Below are positions 55,839-64,000 of a stretch of DNA of 64,000 bases, piece by piece. Numbering within the stretch: the stretch's first letter is position 1; each line of letters begins with the position of its first letter. This stretch comes from Shewanella oneidensis MR-1. GTDB taxonomy: Bacteria; Pseudomonadota; Gammaproteobacteria; Enterobacterales; Shewanellaceae. The notes beneath the pieces were generated by a model. It saw nothing but the letters and a program-made list of their open reading frames with translations. It did not search any database and was not told the origin of the DNA. The stretch spans positions 1,674,001 to 1,738,000 of the forward strand of contig NC_004347.2 in NCBI RefSeq assembly GCF_000146165.2, in the 5' to 3' direction. The position numbers and the translations under genes are program-made.

Positions 55839-57233
55839 ATGACTGCGCAGGATTTAAGTGTTCATATAGCGCGATGGTTAGACAGCTTGCCTCTTCAAGC
55901 GGGGAGCAAGTTAGTCCTCGCTTACAGTGGCGGAGTCGATTCCGAAGTGCTCGCCTACGGCTTAAGTGAATATGCTAAACAGCGTCCTGATTTACGCTAT
56001 CAATTGATTTATGTACACCATGGCTTGAGCCCCAATGCCGATAATTGGGCCAAGCATTGTCAAGCTCGCGCCGCCATTTATGGTTTACCTGTGACGGTGG
56101 AACGGGTGCAGCTTATCCTTGGCCCTAGGGTGAGTGTCGAGGCCGAGGCGCGAAAAGCGCGTTATCAGGCGATTTTACCGCATCTTAATCCGCAGGATAT
56201 CTTACTGACCGCCCACCACGAGGATGATCAACTTGAGACCATTCTGCTTGCCCTAAAACGCGGCCAAGGTCCTAAAGGGCTAGCAGCCATGGGGCAAATT
56301 CAGCCGCTCTCATTAGCAGACAAAGGATCTTGCCTACAAGTGCGTCCTTTGCTCGATATTAGCCGCGAGATGATTGAAACTTTCGCTCAAACGCGACAGC
56401 TAGTTCATATCGAAGATGAGAGTAATCAAGATGATAAGTACGATCGTAACTTTCTTCGCCTTGAAATTATTCCACGCCTAAAAGCGCGCTGGCCAAGTAT
56501 CGCCACCACCGCCAGCCGCAGTGCCCAGCTTTGTGCCGAGCAGCAAGCCATAGTAGAAACTGAGGTCAGTGAGCGTTTACCTAAGCTGTTAGTCAAGGCG
56601 CCTGTTACCGAGCAAACTGTACTCAAGCTGAGTGAGTTGGCTGCACAACCGATTGAATGGCAAGGGATACTGCTGCGGGGCTTTATTGAGTCCCAAGAAT
56701 TTTCACTGCCATCCTACGTGCAGTTGCAGCAAATGTTGCAGCAATTAATCCACGCTAAAGAGGATGCTAAGGTCCATATCCGCATTAATGACTGTGTGCT
56801 GCGCCGCTTTGCAGGGATGCTTTATCTGGATAGTGGAGAAACCCTATCTACCGCGCTCCACATTACAGCGCGCGACCTACATCAAGAGATTCTGACCTTA
56901 TTGACTCAAGCATCAGCAATGGTTGAAGACAAGATTGTGCCATTTGCGTTGGTTACAACAGGTCCTCGGCTGCGTTTACCCAAAGCGGATGAAGTGGTGA
57001 GTCTAGGTTATGGATTGCCGGGGCAGTTTAGGTGTCAGCCACATTTTCGTGATAAGGGACGCGAGCTGAAAAAGTTATGGCAGGAATGTGCCGTGCCGCC
57101 TTGGTTACGTGCTGAAGTGGGATTCTTGTTCTACAACGATAAGCTCGTTATGGCATTTGGGCTGTGGGTTGAAAAGGCATTTTGCGCCCAAGGGGATGAA
57201 ATAGGATTAAGTTATTTAATTGCTAATCCTTAG
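55839..57233 (+). CDS. tilS: tRNA(Ile)-lysidine synthase TilS
   Basis: 464-residue enzyme that turns the CAU anticodon wobble C of minor tRNA-Ile into lysidine. PP-loop LAYSGGVDSEVLA near residue 33, TAHHEDDQLET segment, RNFLRLEIIPRL, and TilS substrate-binding and C-terminal domains. ATG at 55839 is taken after GGGGAAG; GTG 55827 is possible. Confidence 0.95.
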   Translation: MTAQDLSVHIARWLDSLPLQAGSKLVLAYSGGVDSEVLAYGLSEYAKQRPDLRYQLIYVHHGLSPNADNWAKHCQARAAIYGLPVTVERVQLILGPRVSVEAEARKARYQAILPHLNPQDILLTAHHEDDQLETILLALKRGQGPKGLAAMGQIQPLSLADKGSCLQVRPLLDISREMIETFAQTRQLVHIEDESNQDDKYDRNFLRLEIIPRLKARWPSIATTASRSAQLCAEQQAIVETEVSERLPKLLVKAPVTEQTVLKLSELAAQPIEWQGILLRGFIESQEFSLPSYVQLQQMLQQLIHAKEDAKVHIRINDCVLRRFAGMLYLDSGETLSTALHITARDLHQEILTLLTQASAMVEDKIVPFALVTTGPRLRLPKADEVVSLGYGLPGQFRCQPHFRDKGRELKKLWQECAVPPWLRAEVGFLFYNDKLVMAFGLWVEKAFCAQGDEIGLSYLIANP

Positions 57234-57312
57234 CTGGCAATGGATTAGTCGCTATAGCTGTTTAATGCCATTAGATAGATTATCGCCGATAAAGAGCAGC
57301 ATCCATGCACGA

Positions 57313-58203
57313 TTAAGACAGTTGAGTTGGGCTTAGCTTGTAGCAATTGCGGCCAGACGCTTTGGCTTGATACAAGGTTTTATCCGCCTGTTCATAAAGT
57401 TGCTCGGCTTCCATTGTTTCACTCGCTTCTGCAGCACCTAAGCTGCAGCTCACACCAAACTGATGAAAACTGGCATGGGTGTTAGTGGCGGATACGATAC
57501 GTTCGCACAGTAATCCTGCTGCATGAATATTCCCTTGGACTATCACCACAAATTCATCCCCACCAATCCGAAAAGCCTGATCGGTACTGCGGATGCTGCT
57601 GCGGATAATGTCACCAAACTCCTTCAGAATATAATCCCCACATTTGTGACCATATTTATCATTTAGCTTTTTAAAATTATCTAAATCCAACACGATAAGC
57701 GACACGCTGCCCTGTTTTCTTTGTGCCCTAGCCACCGCATTTTTAAGACTTTGTGAGTAATAGTGGCGATTGCCTAGCCCTGTTAACGCATCAAACATCG
57801 CTTGCATGGACATTTCTTGGTACTGCATGGCATTCAGTAATGGCTGTAACAATAGCGGCTCGATTTCTTGCAAGCAGATACTCTGTGATGGCGTCAGCGG
57901 CGTTAACAGTTGATACTGCAATGTGAGCGGCGTACCGCCACAAATGATCTGCCGTTTAAGGCTAATGCCATAACGTTTGCCCCAGCTTAATTTATGTTGC
58001 TCTGATTGCAGACGAACACCTTGAATAGGCAGATGTTGTCCCAGCACTTTGCCGTAGCAGGCAAAGACTGTCCGCGGATCTAAACTGGCATGGAGTTGCT
58101 GGATCACTTGCACGAGATCCACTGGCGAGGATGTCGGGCTGTATGCGTCGGTTTGATAGTTATATTCATCGGGATATAACGTGGTCGCTAAGCCAAAGTC
58201 CAT
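57313..58203 (-). CDS. Cytoplasmic diguanylate cyclase (GGDEF)
   Basis: 296-residue protein. The C-terminal GGDEF domain (about 135-290) has an intact active site RIGGDEFVVIV, and an RSTD motif five residues before it fits a product-inhibition I-site, so it is probably active and c-di-GMP-regulated. The N-terminal 130 residues have no membrane helix and no domain I recognise. Convergent with tilS. Confidence 0.9.
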   Translation of the reverse strand: MDFGLATTLYPDEYNYQTDAYSPTSSPVDLVQVIQQLHASLDPRTVFACYGKVLGQHLPIQGVRLQSEQHKLSWGKRYGISLKRQIICGGTPLTLQYQLLTPLTPSQSICLQEIEPLLLQPLLNAMQYQEMSMQAMFDALTGLGNRHYYSQSLKNAVARAQRKQGSVSLIVLDLDNFKKLNDKYGHKCGDYILKEFGDIIRSSIRSTDQAFRIGGDEFVVIVQGNIHAAGLLCERIVSATNTHASFHQFGVSCSLGAAEASETMEAEQLYEQADKTLYQAKASGRNCYKLSPTQLS

Positions 58204-58374
58204 GATGATTACCCCAGCAAATAAAATGGCGATAAAAACTGTTACCTTGGTTAAGCAATATGTGTGCCGGAATATTTACTAATTAAATTTGTCTTTATAT
58301 GTCACTCGGTTAAGCTTAAAGCTCTGCAGTTTATTTTTTAACATGCCAGTAATTTGACAGGAGCTAGTGCGTCT

Positions 58375-60321
58375 ATGGAACATGGTTTCTTGATCCAAAT
58401 TCTGTTGATGTTAGTCATTGCCATCATCGCGATTGCCCTACTTCGGCGTATCGGTTTGCCTGCTATTTTGGCGTATTTGTTAACCGGTGTACTCAGTGGG
58501 CCGAGTGGCTTTCATTGGTTCACTCAGCAGCAAATGCAGTCTGTCGCCGAGCTTGGGGTGGTGCTGTTGATGTTCACCTTAGGACTAGAGTTTTCGGTGC
58601 CGCGCCTATGGGCGATGCGCAGAACCGTATTTGGTTTAGGTAGCGCACAGGTCTTCGTTACCACTGTGTTGACTATGCTGGTGGCGTTAGCCTGTGGGTT
58701 GAATTGGCGTGAATCCCTTGTGATCGGTGCGGCAATAGCACTCTCATCCACCGCGATTGTTCTTAAGTTACTCAATGAATTAGGTTGGCTCAGACGTCGC
58801 CATGGCGAACTTTCAGTTAGTGTGCTGTTATTCCAAGATTTAGCCGTTGTCCCGCTGCTGATTTTGCTGCCATTACTTGGGCAGAGTGATGAGCCCTTGG
58901 TTTTGGCGTCCATTGCGTGGGCCTTGCTGAAGGGCATTCTTGCCTTCTTTTTCTTGATGGCTTTGGGCAAGTGGGCTTTACCAAGGCTTTTTGATGAAGT
59001 CGCAAGGTCGCGCTCGAATGAACTCTTTGTACTTTCGACGCTAGTCGTTGCCTTGGTGACGGGGGCATTTACCCAGTGGTTAGGATTATCGATGGCCTTG
59101 GGCGCATTTATGGCGGGGATGTTACTCGGTGAGAGTCAATATCGTCGCCAGCTAGAGGCGGATATCCGTCCCTTTCGTGATTTGTTAATGGGGTTGTTTT
59201 TTATCTCTATCGGTATGATGCTAAATTTTGCGCTTGTGATTCAGTTTTGGTGGCAAATTTTATTAATCCTGCTCGCTGTTGTGTTCGGCAAGGCACTTAT
59301 CATCCACGGATTATTACGCTTGGTGGGCGAGCCCTTTCGGATTGCGATTAGCACAGCCTTAAGCTTGGCGCAGGTGGGGGAGTTTAGTTTTGTAGTGCTC
59401 GCCCTTGCCGTAAGTTATGGGCTATTGAGTAATGAGACCAGTACTATGCTGGTGATGGTGGCGGTCTTATCAATGAGTATCGCCCCTTGGTTGGTCCGCC
59501 ACTGTATGGATATTGCAAAGTGGCTATTGGGGATACGCCAGTCTGGACATGTGGACGATGTCGTTCCCGTGATAACCGACGACCATGATTTGGTTGTGAT
59601 TTTAGGATATGGACGCGTAGGGCAAACCATTGCACGTTTTTTAAAGACTGAAGCCGTGCCTTATTTGGTGCTCGATCTTGATCCCACAAGGGTTTATGAG
59701 GCGCGCCGTGCGGGGGAGCCGATTTACTTTGGCGATGTGTGTAAGCGTGCCATTCTAAAACAAATTGGCATTAAGCATGCAAAAATGATTGTCATCACCT
59801 TTTGTGAATCCCGTAGTGTCGAAGAAGCCTTACCTCTGTGTCGGCAATTAGCGCCCGAAGCTAACATTTTGGTCCGAACCCGCGATGACAGCGAGCTAGA
59901 TCTATTGCAAAAGGCGGGTGCTAACCAAGTCATTCCTGAAACCTTAGAGGGAAGTTTGATGTTAGTTTCGCAGGTGCTGCATCAGTGTGGTGTACCATTG
60001 GCGCGGATCCTTAAACGTTTGGAGTCAGAGCGGCGCAATCATTATCAGTTTTTACATGGTTTTTTTTCGGGCACCGAGACGGATTTCACCTTAGAGTCCT
60101 TGCATGCCGTGCTGTTACACCGGGGCGCAGACGCTGTTGGTAAGCAAGTCGCCGATATCGATTGGGAGTTACTGCGGGTAGAACTGAGGGCGATACGACG
60201 CAGCGGTCAGGAAATTGAACATCCTGCATCAGATTGGGTTTTTCGAGCGGGGGATATTCTGTTGATCGTCGGTAAGCCAAGAAGATTAGAAAAAGCGGAA
60301 GCGAAATTACTGCAGGGCTAG
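58375..60321 (+). CDS. CPA2 monovalent cation:proton antiporter with RCK domain (KefB/C- or YbaL-like)
   Basis: 648-residue membrane protein. Twelve to thirteen membrane segments up to about residue 390 (GLPAILAYLLTGVLSGPSGF, LLFQDLAVVPLLIL). A TrkA-N/RCK Rossmann domain with VILGYGRVGQTIARFL near residue 405 and a TrkA-C domain at the end follow. Probably exchanges K+ or Na+ for H+; ion and gating ligand are unknown. ATG at 58375 is used; a TTG at 58354 adds seven codons. Confidence 0.9.
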   Translation: MEHGFLIQILLMLVIAIIAIALLRRIGLPAILAYLLTGVLSGPSGFHWFTQQQMQSVAELGVVLLMFTLGLEFSVPRLWAMRRTVFGLGSAQVFVTTVLTMLVALACGLNWRESLVIGAAIALSSTAIVLKLLNELGWLRRRHGELSVSVLLFQDLAVVPLLILLPLLGQSDEPLVLASIAWALLKGILAFFFLMALGKWALPRLFDEVARSRSNELFVLSTLVVALVTGAFTQWLGLSMALGAFMAGMLLGESQYRRQLEADIRPFRDLLMGLFFISIGMMLNFALVIQFWWQILLILLAVVFGKALIIHGLLRLVGEPFRIAISTALSLAQVGEFSFVVLALAVSYGLLSNETSTMLVMVAVLSMSIAPWLVRHCMDIAKWLLGIRQSGHVDDVVPVITDDHDLVVILGYGRVGQTIARFLKTEAVPYLVLDLDPTRVYEARRAGEPIYFGDVCKRAILKQIGIKHAKMIVITFCESRSVEEALPLCRQLAPEANILVRTRDDSELDLLQKAGANQVIPETLEGSLMLVSQVLHQCGVPLARILKRLESERRNHYQFLHGFFSGTETDFTLESLHAVLLHRGADAVGKQVADIDWELLRVELRAIRRSGQEIEHPASDWVFRAGDILLIVGKPRRLEKAEAKLLQG

Positions 60322-60365
60322 TTGGTGTTACGAAAATATAAAGCAATTAAATAAACCACATAAAT

Positions 60366-60394
60366 AAAAATGCCGACACTGAGTCGGCATTTTT
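60366..60394. terminator. Bidirectional terminator, antiporter / csp
   Basis: Arms TGCCGAC (60371-60377) and GTCGGCA (60383-60389) with an ACTGA loop, flanked by AAAAA and TTTTT, so it works on both strands between the convergent genes. Confidence 0.9.
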
Positions 60395-60437
60395 GTCTGT
60401 GAACTTGTCGTCAATTAAATCCCTTGCGGGAGTTTAA

Positions 60438-60647
60438 TTACAGAACAACTACGTTCGCAGCTTGAGGACCTTTTTGGCCTTGTTCGACTTCGTAAGAAAC
60501 CTTTTGACCTTCAGCAAGGGTTTTAAAGCCATCAGATACGATTGCGCGGAAGTGAACGAATGCGTCAGCGCCACCGTTATCAGGGGAAATAAAACCAAAA
60601 CCTTTGTCTTCGTTAAACCATTTTACTACGCCAGTAGTTTTAGACAT
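60438..60647 (-). CDS. Cold-shock protein (CspA family)
   Basis: 69-residue single-domain RNA chaperone. RNP1 GFGFI and RNP2-like FVHF motifs on the OB fold ([17 protein letters not shown]). ATG at 60647 after TTTGGAGA; an in-frame upstream extension is ignored. The upstream gap suggests a long 5' leader, as is usual in the family. Which csp paralogue this is cannot be told. Confidence 0.95.
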   Translation of the reverse strand: MSKTTGVVKWFNEDKGFGFISPDNGGADAFVHFRAIVSDGFKTLAEGQKVSYEVEQGQKGPQAANVVVL

Positions 60648-61165
60648 GAATGTCTCCAAATTTTTCAAAAAAATAATTCGCAATAATGCGGAAACTTAGC
60701 CAGAAATAGAATTATTTACATTGATGATAAGTTATGAGTGGAAAGCTTCATGACAGTAAAAAATTACCGGGTGCAGCGAAGGTTTTCAAAAACATAATAT
60801 TGCTTATAAATAGGTCTGACTCACAGGCCAGGACGCAGAATAGCATACTTCCACTTTTTGTATAGCTTTATTTTGAATAAGGGTATTTTCAATTGGCTGT
60901 GCCAAAAAAATTATAGAAAAATGAATATTTTTTATCTTAATTATTCATAAGGATAGGGCTTTTTGCACACATAATGGCGAGGTAAAAATAATTTTTCCGG
61001 CAGATCTCAATTGGAGAATAAATAGCGATGTATTGATTAGGCTGGGGGCTTAATCATTTGTTACTTTTTTTTACGTTGTTAAATTGTTGCGCAAATGTGT
61101 TGATGATATTGTTTCCATTCGGGATGTTCTCCCATTTGAGAATAATGATCAGTGGAGCATAAAGA
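60648..61165. other. Divergent gap csp / DUF885 gene
   Basis: 518 AT-rich bases without a supported gene. On the minus strand TATTCT preceded by TG (near 60840-60850) could be a csp promoter giving a leader of about 190 nt, which would fit cold-shock genes; this is a weak guess. The minus-strand frame reaching into the DUF885 gene is not credible. Confidence 0.45.
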
Positions 61166-62989
61166 TTGAAAACGGTATTAAAACGAATTGGGCTTGGCAC
61201 TTTAGCCCTAGTGCTATTGTTGATGGCGTTAGCCGCCCATGAATGGTTTGCGAAAAAGCCTTTTTTCTTCCGCGCATTTTTAGATAGAAGCCTTGTAAAA
61301 ATGGCCTTTGAAAGTCCAGAGACCTTAACGTCCTTAGGATTTTTAGAATCGGTTGGGATCACGGGGCATAACGCCTTGCTCGATGATAATAGCCCAGAGG
61401 CCATGGACAAAACCTTTACTCAAGTCCGTGCCTTACGGGACACATTACTGAGTTATCAAAACGCCGAATTAGATAATAATCAGCGTATTTCGAAGGATAT
61501 TGCACTGTATCTGGCGGATTTCGCTCTGGCAGCTGAACCTTACCGCTACCACAACTATCCTGTGAATCAGCTGTTTGGTGTGCAAAATGGTTACCCAAGC
61601 TTTATGCAGGCGCAACATCAAATTCATTCGGTTGATGATGCTGAAAATTACCTCTCGCGTTTAATCGCTGTGAAGACTAAATTTGGACAAACTTTAGAAG
61701 GATTAAAGCTTCGAGAAGCTAAGGGCATTATTCCGCCTAAGTTTGTGATTGAGCGGGTGCTCACCGAAATGAATGACTTTATCAGTGCGCCGGTTGAAGA
61801 CAACATTCTCTATAGCTCCTTTAAAACCAAATTAGCAGAAACCCAAATTAGCAGCGATGAACAGGCGCGTTTGCTTGCTACGGCTAAAACCAATATTGAA
61901 GCTTACGTGCAGCCAGCGTATCGACTCTTTATTGATTATTTTACTGAGTTACAGACCAAAGCGGGCACAGATGATGGTTATTGGGCGCTGCCTAATGGGA
62001 ATGTGGCTTATGAGCAGCTGCTGAAGTTCTTTACCACGACAAATTACACCGCCGATGAGATCCATGCTAAAGGATTGGCCGAGGTGAGCCGTATCCAAGG
62101 CGAAATCATGACGATCTTGGCCGCGCAGGGATACGATACAAGCCAAGGATTCTCGGTGGCGATTGAGGCACTGGCCGCTGATCCTAAATTTTACTATGAA
62201 GACTCCGCTGCTGGCAGAGCGTAGATTTTAGTGGATTACCAAAAAATCCTCGACGAGATAAATGCAGGACTCGACAACGCATTCCGTATCCGTCCAAAGG
62301 CGGGAATGGAAGTGGTGCGTATCCCTGAATTTAAAGAGAAAACGGCTCCTGGTGCTTATTATCAGCAACCGGCGATTGACGGCAGCCGCCCTGGACGTTT
62401 TTATGCCAATCTCTTTGATATTAAAGCAACGCCTAAATATGGTATGCGCACGCTAGCCTACCATGAGGGGATCCCTGGACATCATTTTCAGGTTGCTGTC
62501 GCGATGGAGCTTGAAGGACAACCGCTTATTCGCAAGATGGCGCCTTTTACTGCTTATATTGAAGGTTGGGCGCTCTATAGCGAACGTGTAGCTTGGGAAC
62601 TCGGTTTCCAGCAAGATCCCTTTGATAATATTGGTCGCTTGCAGGCGGAATTGTTTAGAGCAGTGCGCCTCGTTGTTGATACGGGTATTCACCATAGCCG
62701 TTGGACGCGGGAGCAAGCTATTGACTATATGAAGAAAAATACCGGAATGTCAGACCGCGATGTGACGGCTGAAATTGAGCGTTATATTGTGATGCCCGGC
62801 CAAGCTACGGCCTATAAGGTGGGGATGATGAAGATCCTCGAACTGCGGGAAAAAGCCAAACAAGCCCTTGGGGATAAGTTTGACTTGCGGGATTTTCACG
62901 ATGTGGTGCTGAAAAATGGCGCTGTTCCCTTAGATATTTTAGAAAAATTGGTTGACCGTTATATCGCCGATAAGCGCAGCCAAGCCTAA
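61166..62989 (+). pseudogene. DUF885 family protein interrupted by an in-frame amber codon
   Basis: Homologue of DUF885 metallopeptidase-like envelope proteins. The frame opens at TTG 61166 (GGAG 8 nt upstream) with an N-terminal membrane/signal segment (LGTLALVLLLMALAAHEW). It reads to TAG at 62222-62224 after 352 codons and continues in the same frame to 62989. Removing the stop gives about 607 residues, the normal family length, with the zinc-binding [11 protein letters not shown] in the second part. Intact relatives probably have Gln (CAG) here. Everything else looks unspoiled, so the mutation is recent, or it is a sequencing error. The second part alone would start at GTG 62231 without a ribosome site. 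Confidence 0.88.
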
Positions 62990-63012
62990 GATAGCGCTAT
63001 TTTAGTTTGAAC

Positions 63013-63036
63013 ATCCCCGCAGGAATTCCCTGCGGG
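63013..63036 (+). terminator. Terminator after the DUF885 gene
   Basis: Strong hairpin CCCCGCAGG / CCTGCGGGG with an AATTC loop, followed by TTGTTACC. The T-tract is poor, possibly because the MITE remnant now begins there. Confidence 0.65.
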
Positions 63037-63038
63037 GT

Positions 63039-63110
63039 TGTTACCTCGTTTTGCGAGTCCTAACTTGCCAGAACGAACAAAATCTAATCTCGAAACGTTA
63101 ACACGCCTTA
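63039..63110. repeat. MITE-like element remnant (right end only)
   Basis: Matches the right end of the element at 13280-13562: CCTCGTTTTGCGAG, AACTTGCCAGAACGAACAAA, then CTCGAAACGTTAACACGCC and a terminal TA. The left part is missing, or stops at the neighbouring terminator. Confidence 0.75.
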
Positions 63111-63227
63111 GCTTTCTGGCTTTCCCCATCTTGTTTCAATACAATTCACCCTTACACGTTGATAAATGCCTTTGACAATTATGGTTTATTGTCTGTTGAG
63201 GTATTTTTGAGTTTCAAGGTTTTGCTG

Positions 63228-64000
63228 ATGAATCGCTTTTCCCCCCAAGAGCCCATTCAATTGACTCAAACGGCTATTGAGTCCTTATTCACACCGCCGA
63301 CGTTGATGCGTGCCCGTGATTATGTGATGCAGGGGAGGGTGTTAAGTGCAAAAGCCAATGCCGATTTTCGCCATATTGAAGGCTCGGTAGTGGGCAGTGA
63401 AACTTCGCCCTATCGTCAGGATATACGTCTGGTCAGCGTAAATCATAAGCTCATCATGAACGGTTTTTGCTCCTGTCCCGCAACGGGACATTGCAAGCAT
63501 ATGGCTGCTGTGCTGTATAGCTTGCTCACCGATAAAACGGTTGAGGATCAACGCATAGTACAATGGTTACATTTGCTCGATGATGCCGATGATCCTCGTT
63601 TGAACGATGTTGAATCCCTCTACGATGATCGGGTGCTGTATATCCTGTCAAAGGATAATAACGGGGTTTTTATCGAGCTAAGACGCGGCAAGCTTGGGAA
63701 GAAAGGCGGTTATAACAAGGGCTCCAAGATTGCACTTTCGGATGTGCAATATTATATGCCCGCATGGATTGGTGCAGAGGATGTGCTGATCATCAACCTG
63801 ATTATGTCAACGAGGCGCCATGGCGCATCGCGGCTCTATCTTAAAGCGCAGTTAGGCGCGGTTGCGCTCGAGAAAATGCTCGCGACCGAACGCTGTTTTT
63901 GGGAGGAAAGTCGCCTCGCATTGACCGCGGGCGATGCCATTACGCCGCAGTTTAGTTGGCAAGATATTGATAGTGAACACAAGCAAATGCGCCTTGTTTT
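63228..64000 (+). CDS. SWIM zinc-finger, probable SNF2-family helicase (N-terminal part)
   Basis: 257 codons are visible and the frame runs off the right edge. A SWIM-type zinc finger (CSCPATGHCKHMAAVLY, near residues 82-98) follows an N-terminal domain starting LTQTAIESLFTPPTLMRARDYV. In bacteria this pair commonly precedes an SNF2 ATPase/helicase, which would lie outside the window, so that part is inference. ATG at 63228 has AAGG about 9 nt upstream. Confidence 0.75.
   Translation, partial: MNRFSPQEPIQLTQTAIESLFTPPTLMRARDYVMQGRVLSAKANADFRHIEGSVVGSETSPYRQDIRLVSVNHKLIMNGFCSCPATGHCKHMAAVLYSLLTDKTVEDQRIVQWLHLLDDADDPRLNDVESLYDDRVLYILSKDNNGVFIELRRGKLGKKGGYNKGSKIALSDVQYYMPAWIGAEDVLIINLIMSTRRHGASRLYLKAQLGAVALEKMLATERCFWEESRLALTAGDAITPQFSWQDIDSEHKQMRLV

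Noticed and set aside
61054..61410. 118-codon minus-strand frame
   Set aside because: Lies over the start of the DUF885 gene in the opposite strand, with no ribosome site and no recognisable domain; a shadow frame.

Overview
The window reads as the chromosome of a marine-type gammaproteobacterium, almost certainly Shewanella. The grounds are a pfa (omega-3 polyunsaturated fatty acid synthase) cluster with four ACP repeats, Shewanella-type small conserved proteins (DUF3192, DUF2789, DUF3301, DUF3549, DUF2310), the map/glnD/dapD | rpsB-to-dnaE block in the usual gammaproteobacterial order, and a pair of CsrB-like RNAs between syd and yqcC. The species cannot be fixed from the sequence alone. 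I saw no tRNA, rRNA or CRISPR array.

Layout. (1) 1-14.7 kb: EPA-type PUFA synthase. On the minus strand pfaR-pfaA-pfaB-pfaC form a chain of stop/start overlaps (pfaC runs off the left edge). The divergent pfaE supplies the phosphopantetheinyl transferase that activates the ACPs. A TA-flanked MITE-like element sits between pfaR and pfaE. (2) 14.8-18.5 kb: a lipoprotein, a periplasmic SdsA-type alkyl sulfatase and its divergent LysR regulator. (3) 18.5-32.6 kb: queF/syd, small conserved genes, two tandem CsrB-family regulatory RNAs (the first has an IS256-family element in its terminator), then yqcC-truC-flavodoxin, a PTS IIBC permease and purU. (4) 32.8-57.2 kb: core housekeeping. dapD, glnD and map are on the minus strand; on the plus strand are rpsB-tsf-pyrH-frr-uppS-cdsA-dxr-rseP-bamA-skp-lpxD-fabZ-lpxA-lpxB-rnhB-dnaE-tilS, covering translation factors, isoprenoid/phospholipid/lipid A synthesis, outer-membrane assembly and replication. 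(5) 57.3-64 kb: a GGDEF protein, a CPA2 antiporter with RCK domain, a cold-shock protein, a DUF885 gene broken by one amber codon, and the start of a SWIM/SNF2-type protein.

The most interesting part is 23.3-26.6 kb. Two GGA-rich RNAs (about 31 and 25 GGA triplets, hand-counted) each carry an upstream UvrY/GacA-type palindrome at the same distance (158-160 bp) from a matching -10 box. They share a 3' segment and lie at the syntenic position of E. coli csrB. The IS256-family element lies exactly inside the terminator hairpin of the first copy, with an 8-bp target duplication, removing its U-tract and placing a transposase gene downstream in the same direction.
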